A DNA stretch of 10,453 nucleotides, from positions 1-10,453 of the forward strand of contig CAZBQD010000057.1 in the NCBI GenBank assembly GCA_964493995.1. The letters are read 5' to 3'. Each line of letters starts with the position of its first letter. Position 1 is the first letter of the stretch. Below, in pieces: positions 1 to 6,975 of the stretch. This DNA comes from GCA-002282575 sp964493995 (GTDB lineage Bacteria; Pseudomonadota; Gammaproteobacteria; Thiomicrospirales; Thiomicrospiraceae). The translations under genes were made by a program, and so were the position numbers. The notes beneath the pieces are model-generated. The model was not told where the DNA came from. It saw only the letters and a list, made by a program, of their open reading frames with translations, and did no database searches.

Positions 1-385
1 ACGGCAAGGCCAGCAACAGACTGTCCTCAATCCACAACCTAGGATCTTCATCCATATCTTCTGGCGAGAGCACGTCTTGCGACTCAAGCCATTCTGTTTC
101 ATCTTCATCAGCAAAAACCAGAAACGCATGCGCCTGCAAAGGCTGCTCATAAGCTTCTAAACTGCGCTGACAGATTAACATCACACTTGCCGAAACCTGC
201 ACTTCTACCTGCGGATAACGACTCTCAAAAAGCGAAAAACGCAACACACCCGAAGCATCACGACAGATACCCTGTGTTGCTTGCGCCAGACGCACCAACT
301 CATCGCGATTGAGCACGAAGGGTATTTCTTTGGCGCTACGCGCTAAAGATTTAACATCTAATTGGTGTGATAACTTTTCAAGCAT
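1..385 (-). CDS. yceD: YceD/DUF177 family protein, 5' part (cut by window edge)
   Basis: The first 128 codons are present; the 3' end lies beyond base 1. The start MLEKLSHQLD at 385 matches the usual beginning of non-enteric YceD proteins. The family core motif appears as ICQRSLE near residues 74-80 and the late motif WIEDSLLLALP just before the window edge. DUF177 proteins (Rfam-independent, protein family knowledge) are small cytoplasmic proteins linked to 23S rRNA and ribosome biogenesis, and typically sit directly before rpmF (L32), plsX and fab genes. That cluster is expected to the left but is not visible. The second cysteine of the usual CxRC motif is serine here. There is no clear Shine-Dalgarno before the ATG, and a good promoter lies only 8 bases upstream of it. 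The family call is firm; the exact function is not. Confidence 0.88.
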   Translation of the reverse strand, partial: MLEKLSHQLDVKSLARSAKEIPFVLNRDELVRLAQATQGICRDASGVLRFSLFESRYPQVEVQVSASVMLICQRSLEAYEQPLQAHAFLVFADEDETEWLESQDVLSPEDMDEDPRLWIEDSLLLALP

Positions 386-393
386 AACGATAA

Positions 394-422
394 ATGATAC
401 GCTATTTAGCCGCTTAGGTCAA
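394..422 (-). promoter_or_regulatory. Sigma-70-like promoter of yceD
   Basis: On the minus strand a -35 TTGACC (417-422) and a -10 TATCAT (394-399) are separated by exactly 17 bases. Only 8 bases separate the -10 from the yceD ATG, so a transcript starting at the normal distance would have a 5' leader of about 0-3 bases. This is read by eye; no transcription start data are available. Confidence 0.6.
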
Positions 423-474
423 AGGTTAAAGTCAGCTTTACCTCAACCCATTTAGAAAAAACACGAGATAGAGT

Positions 475-1059
475 ATGACATTATCCCCAGCACCACTCAT
501 ATTAGCGTCACAATCGGTTTATCGGCAGGCGCTATTACAAAGACTTGGCCTCAAGTTCGACTGCCATGCCCCCCATATCGACGAATCCAGACAAGCTAAT
601 GAAACTGTCGCCAAGATGGTGATGCGCCTAGGGCATGAAAAAGCCGACAAAATCGCATCACAACACCCAACAGCATGGATCATTGCCTCCGATCAAAGCG
701 CCAGCTTTGAAGACAAAGCGCTGGGTAAACCCGGAGGATTCGACAAGGCACTAGAACAACTGCTGCAAATGCAAGGCAAGCGTGTTACCTTCTACACCAG
801 TCTCATTCTACACACACCCACGCAACGCTTTGAGCATCTCGACGAGACACAAGTCTACTTTCGAACCTTAAGCGAAACGCAACTCAGCCATTACCTGAGA
901 CAAGAAGAACCCTACCAGTGTGCCGGTGCTTTCAAGTCAGAAGGCTTGGGCGCTTGCTTGTTTGAACGCATCGAAAATAACGACCCCAGTGCGCTCATTG
1001 GCCTACCCTTGATTCAACTGGCGCACTGGCTAACCGATTTAGGGAGGCTATTGCGTTAA
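475..1059 (+). CDS. yceF: Maf-like nucleotide pyrophosphatase, YceF type
   Basis: A 194-residue protein that aligns along its length with E. coli YceF, a cytoplasmic Maf-family enzyme that hydrolyses m7GTP and related modified nucleotides to the monophosphate and pyrophosphate, keeping them out of RNA. Visible family signatures are the N-terminal LILASQSVYR (Ser12, Ser14, Arg17), DES at 36-38, ASDQ with the catalytic Asp73, LGKP with Lys85, VTFYT at 104-108, and CAGAFKSEGLG (Lys154, Glu156). The start ATG at 475 has only a weak purine-rich site (GAGATAGAG) just upstream. It is divergent from yceD and convergent with the HAD gene, whose stop codon lies 15 bases away, so it is probably a single-gene unit. 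The m7GTP preference is inferred from YceF likeness; family membership is secure. Confidence 0.9.
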   Translation: MTLSPAPLILASQSVYRQALLQRLGLKFDCHAPHIDESRQANETVAKMVMRLGHEKADKIASQHPTAWIIASDQSASFEDKALGKPGGFDKALEQLLQMQGKRVTFYTSLILHTPTQRFEHLDETQVYFRTLSETQLSHYLRQEEPYQCAGAFKSEGLGACLFERIENNDPSALIGLPLIQLAHWLTDLGRLLR

Positions 1060-1074
1060 TCCGATAAAATCAGG

Positions 1075-1725
1075 TTAATCCAGTAACCAGGCCTTTAATT
1101 CTGCTAAATTGTCGCAAAAAGCTAAGGGGTTAAAGACCGACAAAGCCTCCAATCCATGCACACCATGCGTCATAGCGACCGAAGGCATGTTAATCGCTTG
1201 TGCCATTTGCAAATCAAAGATGGAATCCCCTACCATTAGCGCCTCAGATGGCGCTAGCGACAACTCTTGCAGAATTTCCTGCAACATCATAGGATTGGGC
1301 TTACAAGCGGTTTCTTCACCGCTTTTGGTGACAATAAAATAAGGCTTAACTTGCGTTTCAGCCATCACCAGTTCTAACCCAGGGCGACTCTTACCGGTGG
1401 CAATGGCTAACAGGTAGCCCGCTTCTTTCAGACTGGTTAATAAATCGTGCATGCCTGCAAAGGGTTGCATTTGCGTATCGTTGGCTTCCATAAACTGCCA
1501 GCGGTAAACCGCATCCAACACCTTATGCTGCCATTCGCTGGCTTGCGGATAAAGTGTTTGCAGCGCGACCGTTAAACTCAAACCAATAATATCTCGGTAG
1601 GCTTGATCTGGCAGCAAGGGCAAATCCGCCTTCAGCGCCGCCACTTTCAAACATTCCACAATGCGCTGGTCGGAATCCATCAGAGTTCCGTCCCAGTCAA
1701 AAATAATCACTTTATAAGACTTCAT
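1075..1725 (-). CDS. HAD-superfamily (subfamily IA) phosphatase, phosphoglycolate phosphatase-like
   Basis: A 216-residue hydrolase with all four HAD motifs: motif I DWDGT (nucleophile Asp10, acid/base Asp12), motif II ATGKS (Thr110), motif III CKPNP (Lys142) and motif IV GDSIFD (Asp167, Asp171). Residues of about 18-85 form the helical C1 cap typical of subfamily IA. Enzymes of this type remove phosphate from small cytoplasmic metabolites such as phosphoglycolate, nucleotides or sugar phosphates; the substrate cannot be read from the sequence. It follows rluC after 14 bases and is probably co-transcribed with it. An uncharacterised HAD-IA phosphatase directly after rluC is a common arrangement in Gammaproteobacteria. 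The ATG at 1725 sits immediately before the conserved motif I strand, so the start is safe even though the ribosome site is weak. Confidence 0.87.
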   Translation of the reverse strand: MKSYKVIIFDWDGTLMDSDQRIVECLKVAALKADLPLLPDQAYRDIIGLSLTVALQTLYPQASEWQHKVLDAVYRWQFMEANDTQMQPFAGMHDLLTSLKEAGYLLAIATGKSRPGLELVMAETQVKPYFIVTKSGEETACKPNPMMLQEILQELSLAPSEALMVGDSIFDLQMAQAINMPSVAMTHGVHGLEALSVFNPLAFCDNLAELKAWLLD

Positions 1726-1739
1726 TATTCACATCAACT

Positions 1740-2702
1740 TTAGGTTAAAGACAATTTCTGTATGACAGCCAACACATCTTGCGCCACCGGTGCTTCCACC
1801 GTTAAGGGCTCACCGCTGACAGGATGACGAAAGGTCAATTGTTGGGCATGCAACATCAGACGCTTCACGCCCAGCTGCTTGGAAATTAGTTGAGTCGCTT
1901 CATCGGCATATTTATCATCGCCCAACAAGGGGTGCTTTTTCCATTGCGCATGCACCCGAATTTGATGGGTACGCCCGGTATGCAGCTTCACTTTAACCTG
2001 AGTGGCTTGCTTCCAGCTTTGCAGCACCGAAAACTCACTTAATGAAGCCTTACCGTCAGCAGAAACACGCACCATACGCTCACCCGACTGCAACACATTT
2101 TTCAGTAGCGGCGCATCAACCCACTTGTCTTTAGGCGACCACTGACCCGAAACCAGCGCCACGTAAGTTTTGCTGAAGTTTTCCCAATCCGCTTGCAGCG
2201 CTTTCATAATAGACGGCTTTTTGGCGATGATTAAACATCCCGAGGTATCTCTGTCTAAACGATGCACCAATTCCCAGCGATTGGCGTGCTCACGCCATTG
2301 GCGCACCGCCTCGATAATACCTAAATTAATACCGCTACCACCATGCACCGCCCAACCTGCTGGCTTATTCAACACCATTAACGCATCATCTTCATACAAT
2401 ACGGCTTGTGCCAGCACATCGGCCATACGGTCTGTGACAGGAGCCTGAGGTGCGCGCTCAGCCACACGAATGGGCGGTAATCTCACCAGATCACCCGACT
2501 GTAATCGCTGATCCGCCGAAGGACGTTTTTTATTAACCCTAATTTCAGCTTTACGTATCAGCTTATAAATATGCGTCTTGGGAACACCCTTTAAACGCGA
2601 CAACAAATAGTTGTCTAGCCGTTGTCCTTGATCTTCCTCGGCCACATTGAGGTATTGCACACCCGACGAGGGGCTGGAGGTATTGCTGTTATCTTGATTC
2701 AT
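1740..2702 (-). CDS. rluC: 23S rRNA pseudouridine synthase RluC
   Basis: A 320-residue enzyme (E. coli RluC has 319) that converts uridines 955, 2504 and 2580 of 23S rRNA to pseudouridine, by family knowledge. An S4 RNA-binding domain spans about residues 27-85 (GQRLDNYLLSRL ... IRVNKKR). The RluA-type catalytic domain follows, with HRLDRDTSG at 147-155 containing catalytic Asp150, then HTGRTHQIRVH at 241-251 and HPLLGDDKY. An open frame extends upstream to an ATG at 2771, adding 23 residues (MRFTGFIGM...) that do not look like RluC. I prefer the ATG at 2702 because of length and because a candidate promoter lies inside the extension. RluC and the closely related RluD/RluA families share motifs; the length and the neighbouring rne and HAD genes favour RluC. 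It is transcribed divergently from rne. Confidence 0.9.
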   Translation of the reverse strand: MNQDNSNTSSPSSGVQYLNVAEEDQGQRLDNYLLSRLKGVPKTHIYKLIRKAEIRVNKKRPSADQRLQSGDLVRLPPIRVAERAPQAPVTDRMADVLAQAVLYEDDALMVLNKPAGWAVHGGSGINLGIIEAVRQWREHANRWELVHRLDRDTSGCLIIAKKPSIMKALQADWENFSKTYVALVSGQWSPKDKWVDAPLLKNVLQSGERMVRVSADGKASLSEFSVLQSWKQATQVKVKLHTGRTHQIRVHAQWKKHPLLGDDKYADEATQLISKQLGVKRLMLHAQQLTFRHPVSGEPLTVEAPVAQDVLAVIQKLSLT

Positions 2703-3043
2703 TGGTATAGTGATAGCTGTTTGTGCTGGATGTAATCGGCAAAGCATACCGATAAACCCTGTGAAGCGCAAACAATGAGCCTAATTTTTTATCCCTGCGT
2801 GACAATGGGGAAGTTTCTCAACAGACGCCAGCCAAACCCTGGTGCTGTCGTGACACAAAGATGACAAGGAATTTTACATAACCATGGCAAGCGTACCTTT
2901 TTTGGTATCCCAGTCTTTCGCGCTACCAGCCGTTCGCACAGCAGCAAACGGCACGCCTGCCTTTGTCTGGTTATTTCTCACCTGGCTATCTTCTCTCCAT
3001 TTGCCACGCCCCACCTTAACGAATGAAGTGAGCAATTCCACGC
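2703..3043 (+). promoter_or_regulatory. rluC-rne intergenic region; probable structured rne leader
   Basis: The only gap above 300 bases. In E. coli, rne has a leader of about 360 nt whose hairpins let RNase E control its own mRNA; a gap of 341 bases here fits that. Visible structure: a hairpin at 2821-2848 (10 pairs with one bulged A, loop 2832-2838); GTACC/GGTAT (2893-2897 with 2904-2908) around six T; an alternative TGGTA/TACCA (2903-2907 with 2924-2928) that uses the same GGTA; and a perfect 6-bp hairpin GCCGTT/AACGGC (2929-2934 with 2947-2952). No convincing rne promoter could be fixed. An open frame begins at ATG 2884 and runs into rne; its site AAGGA is 13 bases away and its product resembles nothing I know, so I do not call it a gene. 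Resemblance to the enteric rne leader is by position and structure, not by sequence. Confidence 0.5.
2743..2771 (-). promoter_or_regulatory. Candidate promoter of rluC-HAD unit
   Basis: On the minus strand TTGCGC (2766-2771) and TATGCT (2743-2748) are 17 bases apart, which would start transcription about 34 bases before the preferred rluC ATG. The -35 is a partial match. A 5-bp inverted repeat ATCGG/CCGAT (2735-2753) overlaps the -10. This is a modest prediction by eye. Confidence 0.3.
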
Positions 3044-5749
3044 ATGAAACGCATTCTAATCAACGCCACCCAACCGGAAGAGTTGCGTGTCGCGCTCGTC
3101 GATGGACAGCGTCTTTACGATTTAGACATAGAAACCACCCATCTACAAAAGAAGAAAGCCAATATTTACAAAGGCATAGTCACCCGTATCGAACCAAGCT
3201 TAGAAGCAGCCTTCGTCGATTACGGTGCCGAACGTCATGGCTTTTTGCCCTTTAAAGAGCTTTCCGAAGAGTTTTTTGTCAACTTCAATTCAGCCAATGG
3301 TGAACGCCCTACCATTAGTGATGTATTGAAAGAAAAACAAGAAATTGTTGTTCAAGTTCAAAAAGAAGAACGCGGCAACAAAGGCGCAGCTCTGACAACC
3401 CAAATCGCTTTAGCAGGTCCTTACATTGTCATGATGCCTAATACCGCCAATTCGGGGGGTATTTCGCGTCGTGTAGAAGGTGAAGATCGCAGCGATATTC
3501 GCCAGGTGATGCACGAGCTGAACATCCCTGATGGTATGAGCACTATTATCCGCACCGCTGGTGTCGGTAAAAGTGCCGAAGAGCTTCAATGGGGTGTCGA
3601 TTATTTAGCGATGGTGTGGCAAGCCATTTGCCAAGCGGTTGCTGAGCGCCCTGCTCCTTTCTTAGTCTATCAAGAAAGCGACATTGTTATCCGTGCCTTA
3701 CGCGACCATTTGCGCAACGATGTCGGCGAAATTCTCATTGACCATCAACCCACCTGGCAGAAAGCGCGTGACTTTGTGCAACAAGTCATGCCGGCTCAAT
3801 TAGATAAAATTCTTCAGTACAACGACCGCATTCCGTTATTCAATCGTTTTCAAATCGAAAACCAGATTGAATCGGCTTATCAACGCGAAGTGGTGCTACC
3901 TTCTGGTGGTGTCATCGTCATTGATAATACCGAAGCCTTAACGGCGATTGACATCAACTCAGGTCGTGCTACCAAAGGCGGCGACATCGAAGAAACTGCC
4001 TTCAACACCAATATGGAAGCGGCAGAAGAAATCGCACGTCAGTTACGTCTACGCGACTTGGGTGGTTTGATTGTCATTGACTTCATCGATATGATGGCCT
4101 CTAAGCACCAACGTGAAGTAGAGAATTGCTTAAAAGAAGCGGTGAAATCGGATCGCGCCCGCATTCAAATTGGTCGTATTTCGCGTTTTGGCTTGTTAGA
4201 GCTATCCCGTCAACGCCTACGTCCCTCGTTGGAAGAATCGACTCAGTTAGTCTGCCCACGCTGTCGTGGTTTGGGCGTGATTCGAGGTGTCGAATCGATT
4301 GCGCTATCGATTTTACGTCAAATCGAAGAAGCCGCTATTAAAGACAATACGCATCGCATCATGGCACAAATGCCAGTGGATGTGGCGACCTTCCTGTTGA
4401 ATGAAAAACGTGATGAAATTTTACGCATTGAAAATCGTCATCGTATTCATGTCATGCTCATTCCAAACGAGCATATGGAAACGCCGCATTACACCATCGA
4501 ACGCTTTAAGTCGTCTGAATCTCATCCTTATCGTGTGAGTTACGAAGCGAAAGCGCATCTTGAAACAACGCATGAGTTCCTAGAGCGTGAACAAAATACG
4601 CGCATTGAAACGCCTGCCGTGACGCATTTACCCACCAACAATGCCCCTGCACCCAGCAGCGCGCCACAGGCAGCTTCACGTCAAGCTTCGGCCCATGTTG
4701 CGCCTCCTGCCCGTGTGGAAACTGAAGCGCCCACAGGTGGTTGGTTAAAACGCATGTGGAGCAGTATTTTTGGCGCAAAAGCCGTTGAAACCAGCGAAGC
4801 AGTCGCTGCGCCGGCGGAAAAACGTCGCACACGCGATGATAACAACCGACGCGATCGTAATCGTCGCGGCCGTAATGGTCGTAACAACGACAGTGAAACG
4901 CGTCCTGAAACAACCGCCAAGCCCAGTGTTACTGAAACGTCCGATGCCGACAAGCCGGCAGAGGGTGCAGAACGCAATAATCGTCGTCGTGAACGTGCAC
5001 CGCGTCGCGAGCGTGCACCGCGCAACGAAACGGCTAGTATCGATCAAATTGCGGAAAAAACTCAGGCTGAAATCCAATCTTACAGCCGTGCTGCCATGGA
5101 TCGCATCAATGCGAAAGTGGATAACGAAATTTTGGTTGCGCAACAGCAAGCCACTTTAACGACGGTTGCACCAACAGAAGAACCCCGTCGCAGTGCGCGC
5201 GCTGAACGCATGGCTCGTCCCGATCGTTGGGAACGCCAACTTACCATTGATCCGACCATCGACCCTGCACTCTTAGCAGCACAAGATGCGGCAGCCGATA
5301 GCTTGATGGGCAATCGCGCGCAACGTCAATCGGTACAGCAAGATAAAGCAAAAGAAGCCGCGTCACCTGTAGTCGTCGAAACAATCAAAACTGACAGTCC
5401 GTCCGTCAGCACGGATATAGCGGCAGAAGTGCCTGTTGCTCAAGAGGTTGTGACTCAAGCGGGTATCGTCGCAACGCCTATCGCTGAAACCCCTTCAGCT
5501 GGTGAAGCGCACGTTGCTCCAGCGCAGGAAGCTTCAGCAAGCGACTTGGACGATGAAGATGCACACGCTTTAAGAATTGCGTCGGGTCAAGAAGAAGGCA
5601 CGTCACCGAAACGCGAATATGATGATCGTCGTGGTCGTCGTAGCCCTTACCGTCGTCGTGGCCCTCGTCGCCCTTCTAACGTGAGACGCGAACACAATAA
5701 CGAGCATGTTGCAGCTGAATTCAGCGCACCGGCTAATGAACAACATTAA
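3044..5749 (+). CDS. rne: Ribonuclease E
   Basis: A 901-residue endoribonuclease (E. coli 1061) that starts mRNA decay and processes rRNA and tRNA precursors at the inner membrane. The catalytic half is strongly conserved and keeps E. coli numbering: an S1 domain at about 39-119, the 5'-sensor GISRRVEG and RTAGVGKS segments, metal ligands Asp303 (TAIDIN) and Asp346 (VIDFIDM), and the zinc-link CPRC at Cys404/Cys407. After about residue 520 the protein becomes a disordered scaffold. A Pro/Ala-rich linker leads to the short amphipathic segment GGWLKRMWSSIFGA at 565-578, which matches in position the E. coli membrane-anchoring helix. Arg-rich tracts follow near 593-616, 645-663 and 855-885. Partner-binding sites for a helicase, enolase or PNPase cannot be recognised. 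The ATG at 3044 gives the universal MKRILINAT start; its ribosome site (GAAGTGAG, 11 bases away) is weak, as expected for a controlled gene. The rpiA start follows after 19 bases. Confidence 0.97.
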   Translation: MKRILINATQPEELRVALVDGQRLYDLDIETTHLQKKKANIYKGIVTRIEPSLEAAFVDYGAERHGFLPFKELSEEFFVNFNSANGERPTISDVLKEKQEIVVQVQKEERGNKGAALTTQIALAGPYIVMMPNTANSGGISRRVEGEDRSDIRQVMHELNIPDGMSTIIRTAGVGKSAEELQWGVDYLAMVWQAICQAVAERPAPFLVYQESDIVIRALRDHLRNDVGEILIDHQPTWQKARDFVQQVMPAQLDKILQYNDRIPLFNRFQIENQIESAYQREVVLPSGGVIVIDNTEALTAIDINSGRATKGGDIEETAFNTNMEAAEEIARQLRLRDLGGLIVIDFIDMMASKHQREVENCLKEAVKSDRARIQIGRISRFGLLELSRQRLRPSLEESTQLVCPRCRGLGVIRGVESIALSILRQIEEAAIKDNTHRIMAQMPVDVATFLLNEKRDEILRIENRHRIHVMLIPNEHMETPHYTIERFKSSESHPYRVSYEAKAHLETTHEFLEREQNTRIETPAVTHLPTNNAPAPSSAPQAASRQASAHVAPPARVETEAPTGGWLKRMWSSIFGAKAVETSEAVAAPAEKRRTRDDNNRRDRNRRGRNGRNNDSETRPETTAKPSVTETSDADKPAEGAERNNRRRERAPRRERAPRNETASIDQIAEKTQAEIQSYSRAAMDRINAKVDNEILVAQQQATLTTVAPTEEPRRSARAERMARPDRWERQLTIDPTIDPALLAAQDAAADSLMGNRAQRQSVQQDKAKEAASPVVVETIKTDSPSVSTDIAAEVPVAQEVVTQAGIVATPIAETPSAGEAHVAPAQEASASDLDDEDAHALRIASGQEEGTSPKREYDDRRGRRSPYRRRGPRRPSNVRREHNNEHVAAEFSAPANEQH
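4991..5026 (+). repeat. 18-bp tandem repeat, two copies, inside rne
   Basis: Units 4991-5008 and 5009-5026 differ at a few bases and encode ERAPRR and ERAPRN, residues 650-661, within an arginine-rich RNA-binding tract of RNase E. It is in frame and typical of such low-complexity tails. Confidence 0.75.
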
Positions 5750-5768
5750 CCCACAGGGAGTAATTCAA

Positions 5769-6431
5769 ATGACACAAGATGAAATGAAATTACAAGTTGC
5801 TCAAGCAGCCATTCAATATGTGGTTCCTGGCACCATCATTGGCGTGGGTACGGGTTCGACAGCCAACTTTTTTATTGATGAACTCGCTAAAATCAAAGGC
5901 AAAATCGAAGGCGCTGTGGCCAGCTCAGAAGCCACGGCAAAACGTCTTGCCGGTCATGGCATTCCAGTTTTGGACTTAAACTCAGTCGATGAAATGTCGG
6001 TTTATGTTGATGGCGCGGATGAAACCGATGGTAGCTTACACCTGATTAAAGGTGGTGGCGGTGCGTTAACACGCGAAAAAATCGTCTTGGCTGTGGCTAA
6101 ACAATTCATTTGCATTGCCGACCAGAGCAAAAAAGTGGGCGTGTTAGGCAAGTTTCCCCTGCCAGTTGAAGTCATTCCCATGGCACGTTCCTATGTGGCG
6201 CGCGAAATCGTCAAACGCTATGGTGGCGAACCCGTTTATCGTGAAGGCTTTGTGACTGACAACGGCAACGTTATTTTAGACATTCACGGCTTAAGTATTG
6301 TTGATCCCGTTAAATTGGAAACCGAGCTGAACAACATTGTGGGTGTTGTCACTAACGGACTCTTTGCCGCACGCAAGGCAGACGTGGTGCTGCTCGGCAC
6401 GCCCAATGGCGTTGAAATGCTCAAGGCATAA
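5769..6431 (+). CDS. rpiA: Ribose-5-phosphate isomerase A
   Basis: A 220-residue cytoplasmic enzyme (E. coli 219) that interconverts ribose 5-phosphate and ribulose 5-phosphate in the non-oxidative pentose phosphate pathway. Motifs are GTGSTANFFI at 27-36 (phosphate loop), SSEAT at 52-56, DGADE with Asp81 and Asp84, KGGGGALTREK with Lys94 and catalytic Glu103, all at E. coli numbering. The start at 5769 is chosen because it has a good ribosome site AGGGAG (about 8 bases upstream) and gives the standard MTQDEMK N-terminus; an in-frame ATG at 5706 lies inside rne. It follows rne after 19 bases with no terminator between, and the lipoprotein gene begins 5 bases after its stop, so it is an internal operon gene. 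Being behind rne is not the E. coli arrangement. Confidence 0.96.
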   Translation: MTQDEMKLQVAQAAIQYVVPGTIIGVGTGSTANFFIDELAKIKGKIEGAVASSEATAKRLAGHGIPVLDLNSVDEMSVYVDGADETDGSLHLIKGGGGALTREKIVLAVAKQFICIADQSKKVGVLGKFPLPVEVIPMARSYVAREIVKRYGGEPVYREGFVTDNGNVILDIHGLSIVDPVKLETELNNIVGVVTNGLFAARKADVVLLGTPNGVEMLKA

Positions 6432-6436
6432 CTACT

Positions 6437-6922
6437 ATGCGTTCGCTATGGCAACGACTGGCAAGCATGGCAGTGCTGGTCGGTCTGTTAATGTTATCAG
6501 GCTGCGGGGGCAACAAGGCACCCGCCATCGAAGCGCACAACCTATTAGACGCCTCGCAAACGCTGAATTTGGCTCAGCCGCAAAAACCCACACTGGTGGT
6601 TTTTTGGGCGACCAACTGCTCTAGCTGTATTGAAGAAATCCCCGATATTATTGCTTTGCAAAAACGCTACGGCGACAAAATTCATATTGTCGGTGTTGCC
6701 ATGTCTTTTGACGATCCGACCACCTTGAAAAACTTTGTCGTTCAGCGCCAGCTACCCTATATGATTACACATGATAGCAGTGGTGAAATTGCCTTGGGTT
6801 TTGGTAAAATTTTTGTTACGCCTACCAATCTGTTATTGTCACCGGATGGCAATATTGTTTGGAAAAATGTCGGCAATTTTGACCCAGCAGTTGTGCAAAG
6901 TCGTATTGATGAAATGCTCTGA
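6437..6922 (+). CDS. TlpA/ResA-like thioredoxin-fold lipoprotein
   Basis: A 161-residue exported protein. Residues 1-22 form a lipoprotein signal (Arg-containing start, hydrophobic stretch, lipobox LSGC with Cys23 as the lipidation site). The mature part is a thioredoxin fold with WATNCSSC at 57-64 (redox pair Cys61/Cys64) and the cis-proline in VTPTN (Pro129). Such membrane-tethered periplasmic thiol-disulphide proteins usually reduce a client disulphide, for example in cytochrome c maturation, or protect thiols; the client is unknown here. Gly at +2 after the lipidated Cys, rather than Asp, would favour outer-membrane sorting. The ATG is 5 bases after the rpiA stop and its AAGG ribosome site lies inside the end of rpiA, suggesting translational coupling. 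The fold and lipidation are clear; the physiological role is not. Confidence 0.88.
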   Translation: MRSLWQRLASMAVLVGLLMLSGCGGNKAPAIEAHNLLDASQTLNLAQPQKPTLVVFWATNCSSCIEEIPDIIALQKRYGDKIHIVGVAMSFDDPTTLKNFVVQRQLPYMITHDSSGEIALGFGKIFVTPTNLLLSPDGNIVWKNVGNFDPAVVQSRIDEML

Positions 6923-6975
6923 GTTTTTTATGTCCACTAACCGGTTATCACCCTCAAACATAAGGATTTTTTACT

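Noticed and set aside
1056..1081. TTAATCC repeated twice between maf and the HAD gene
   Set aside because: Seven bases, includes the two stop codons, and shows no hairpin or terminator structure.
2703..2771. N-terminal extension of RluC from ATG 2771
   Set aside because: The added residues do not resemble RluC, the protein reaches family length without them, and a candidate promoter lies in this stretch.
3023..3031. Two-codon frame ATG-AAG-TGA just before rne
   Set aside because: Minimal start-stop elements can affect expression, but one this short near a weak ribosome site is expected by chance.
2884..3255. 123-codon plus-strand frame beginning in the rne leader and running into rne
   Set aside because: Its ribosome site is 13 bases away, it overlaps 200 bases of a highly conserved rne coding region in another frame, and its product is Arg/Ser/His-rich shadow sequence. 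A leader peptide read of the first part cannot be fully excluded.
4506..5313. Several long antisense and alternate-frame ORFs over the rne tail
   Set aside because: They arise from the Arg/Ala-rich repetitive codon pattern of the RNase E tail; none has a ribosome site or recognisable motif.
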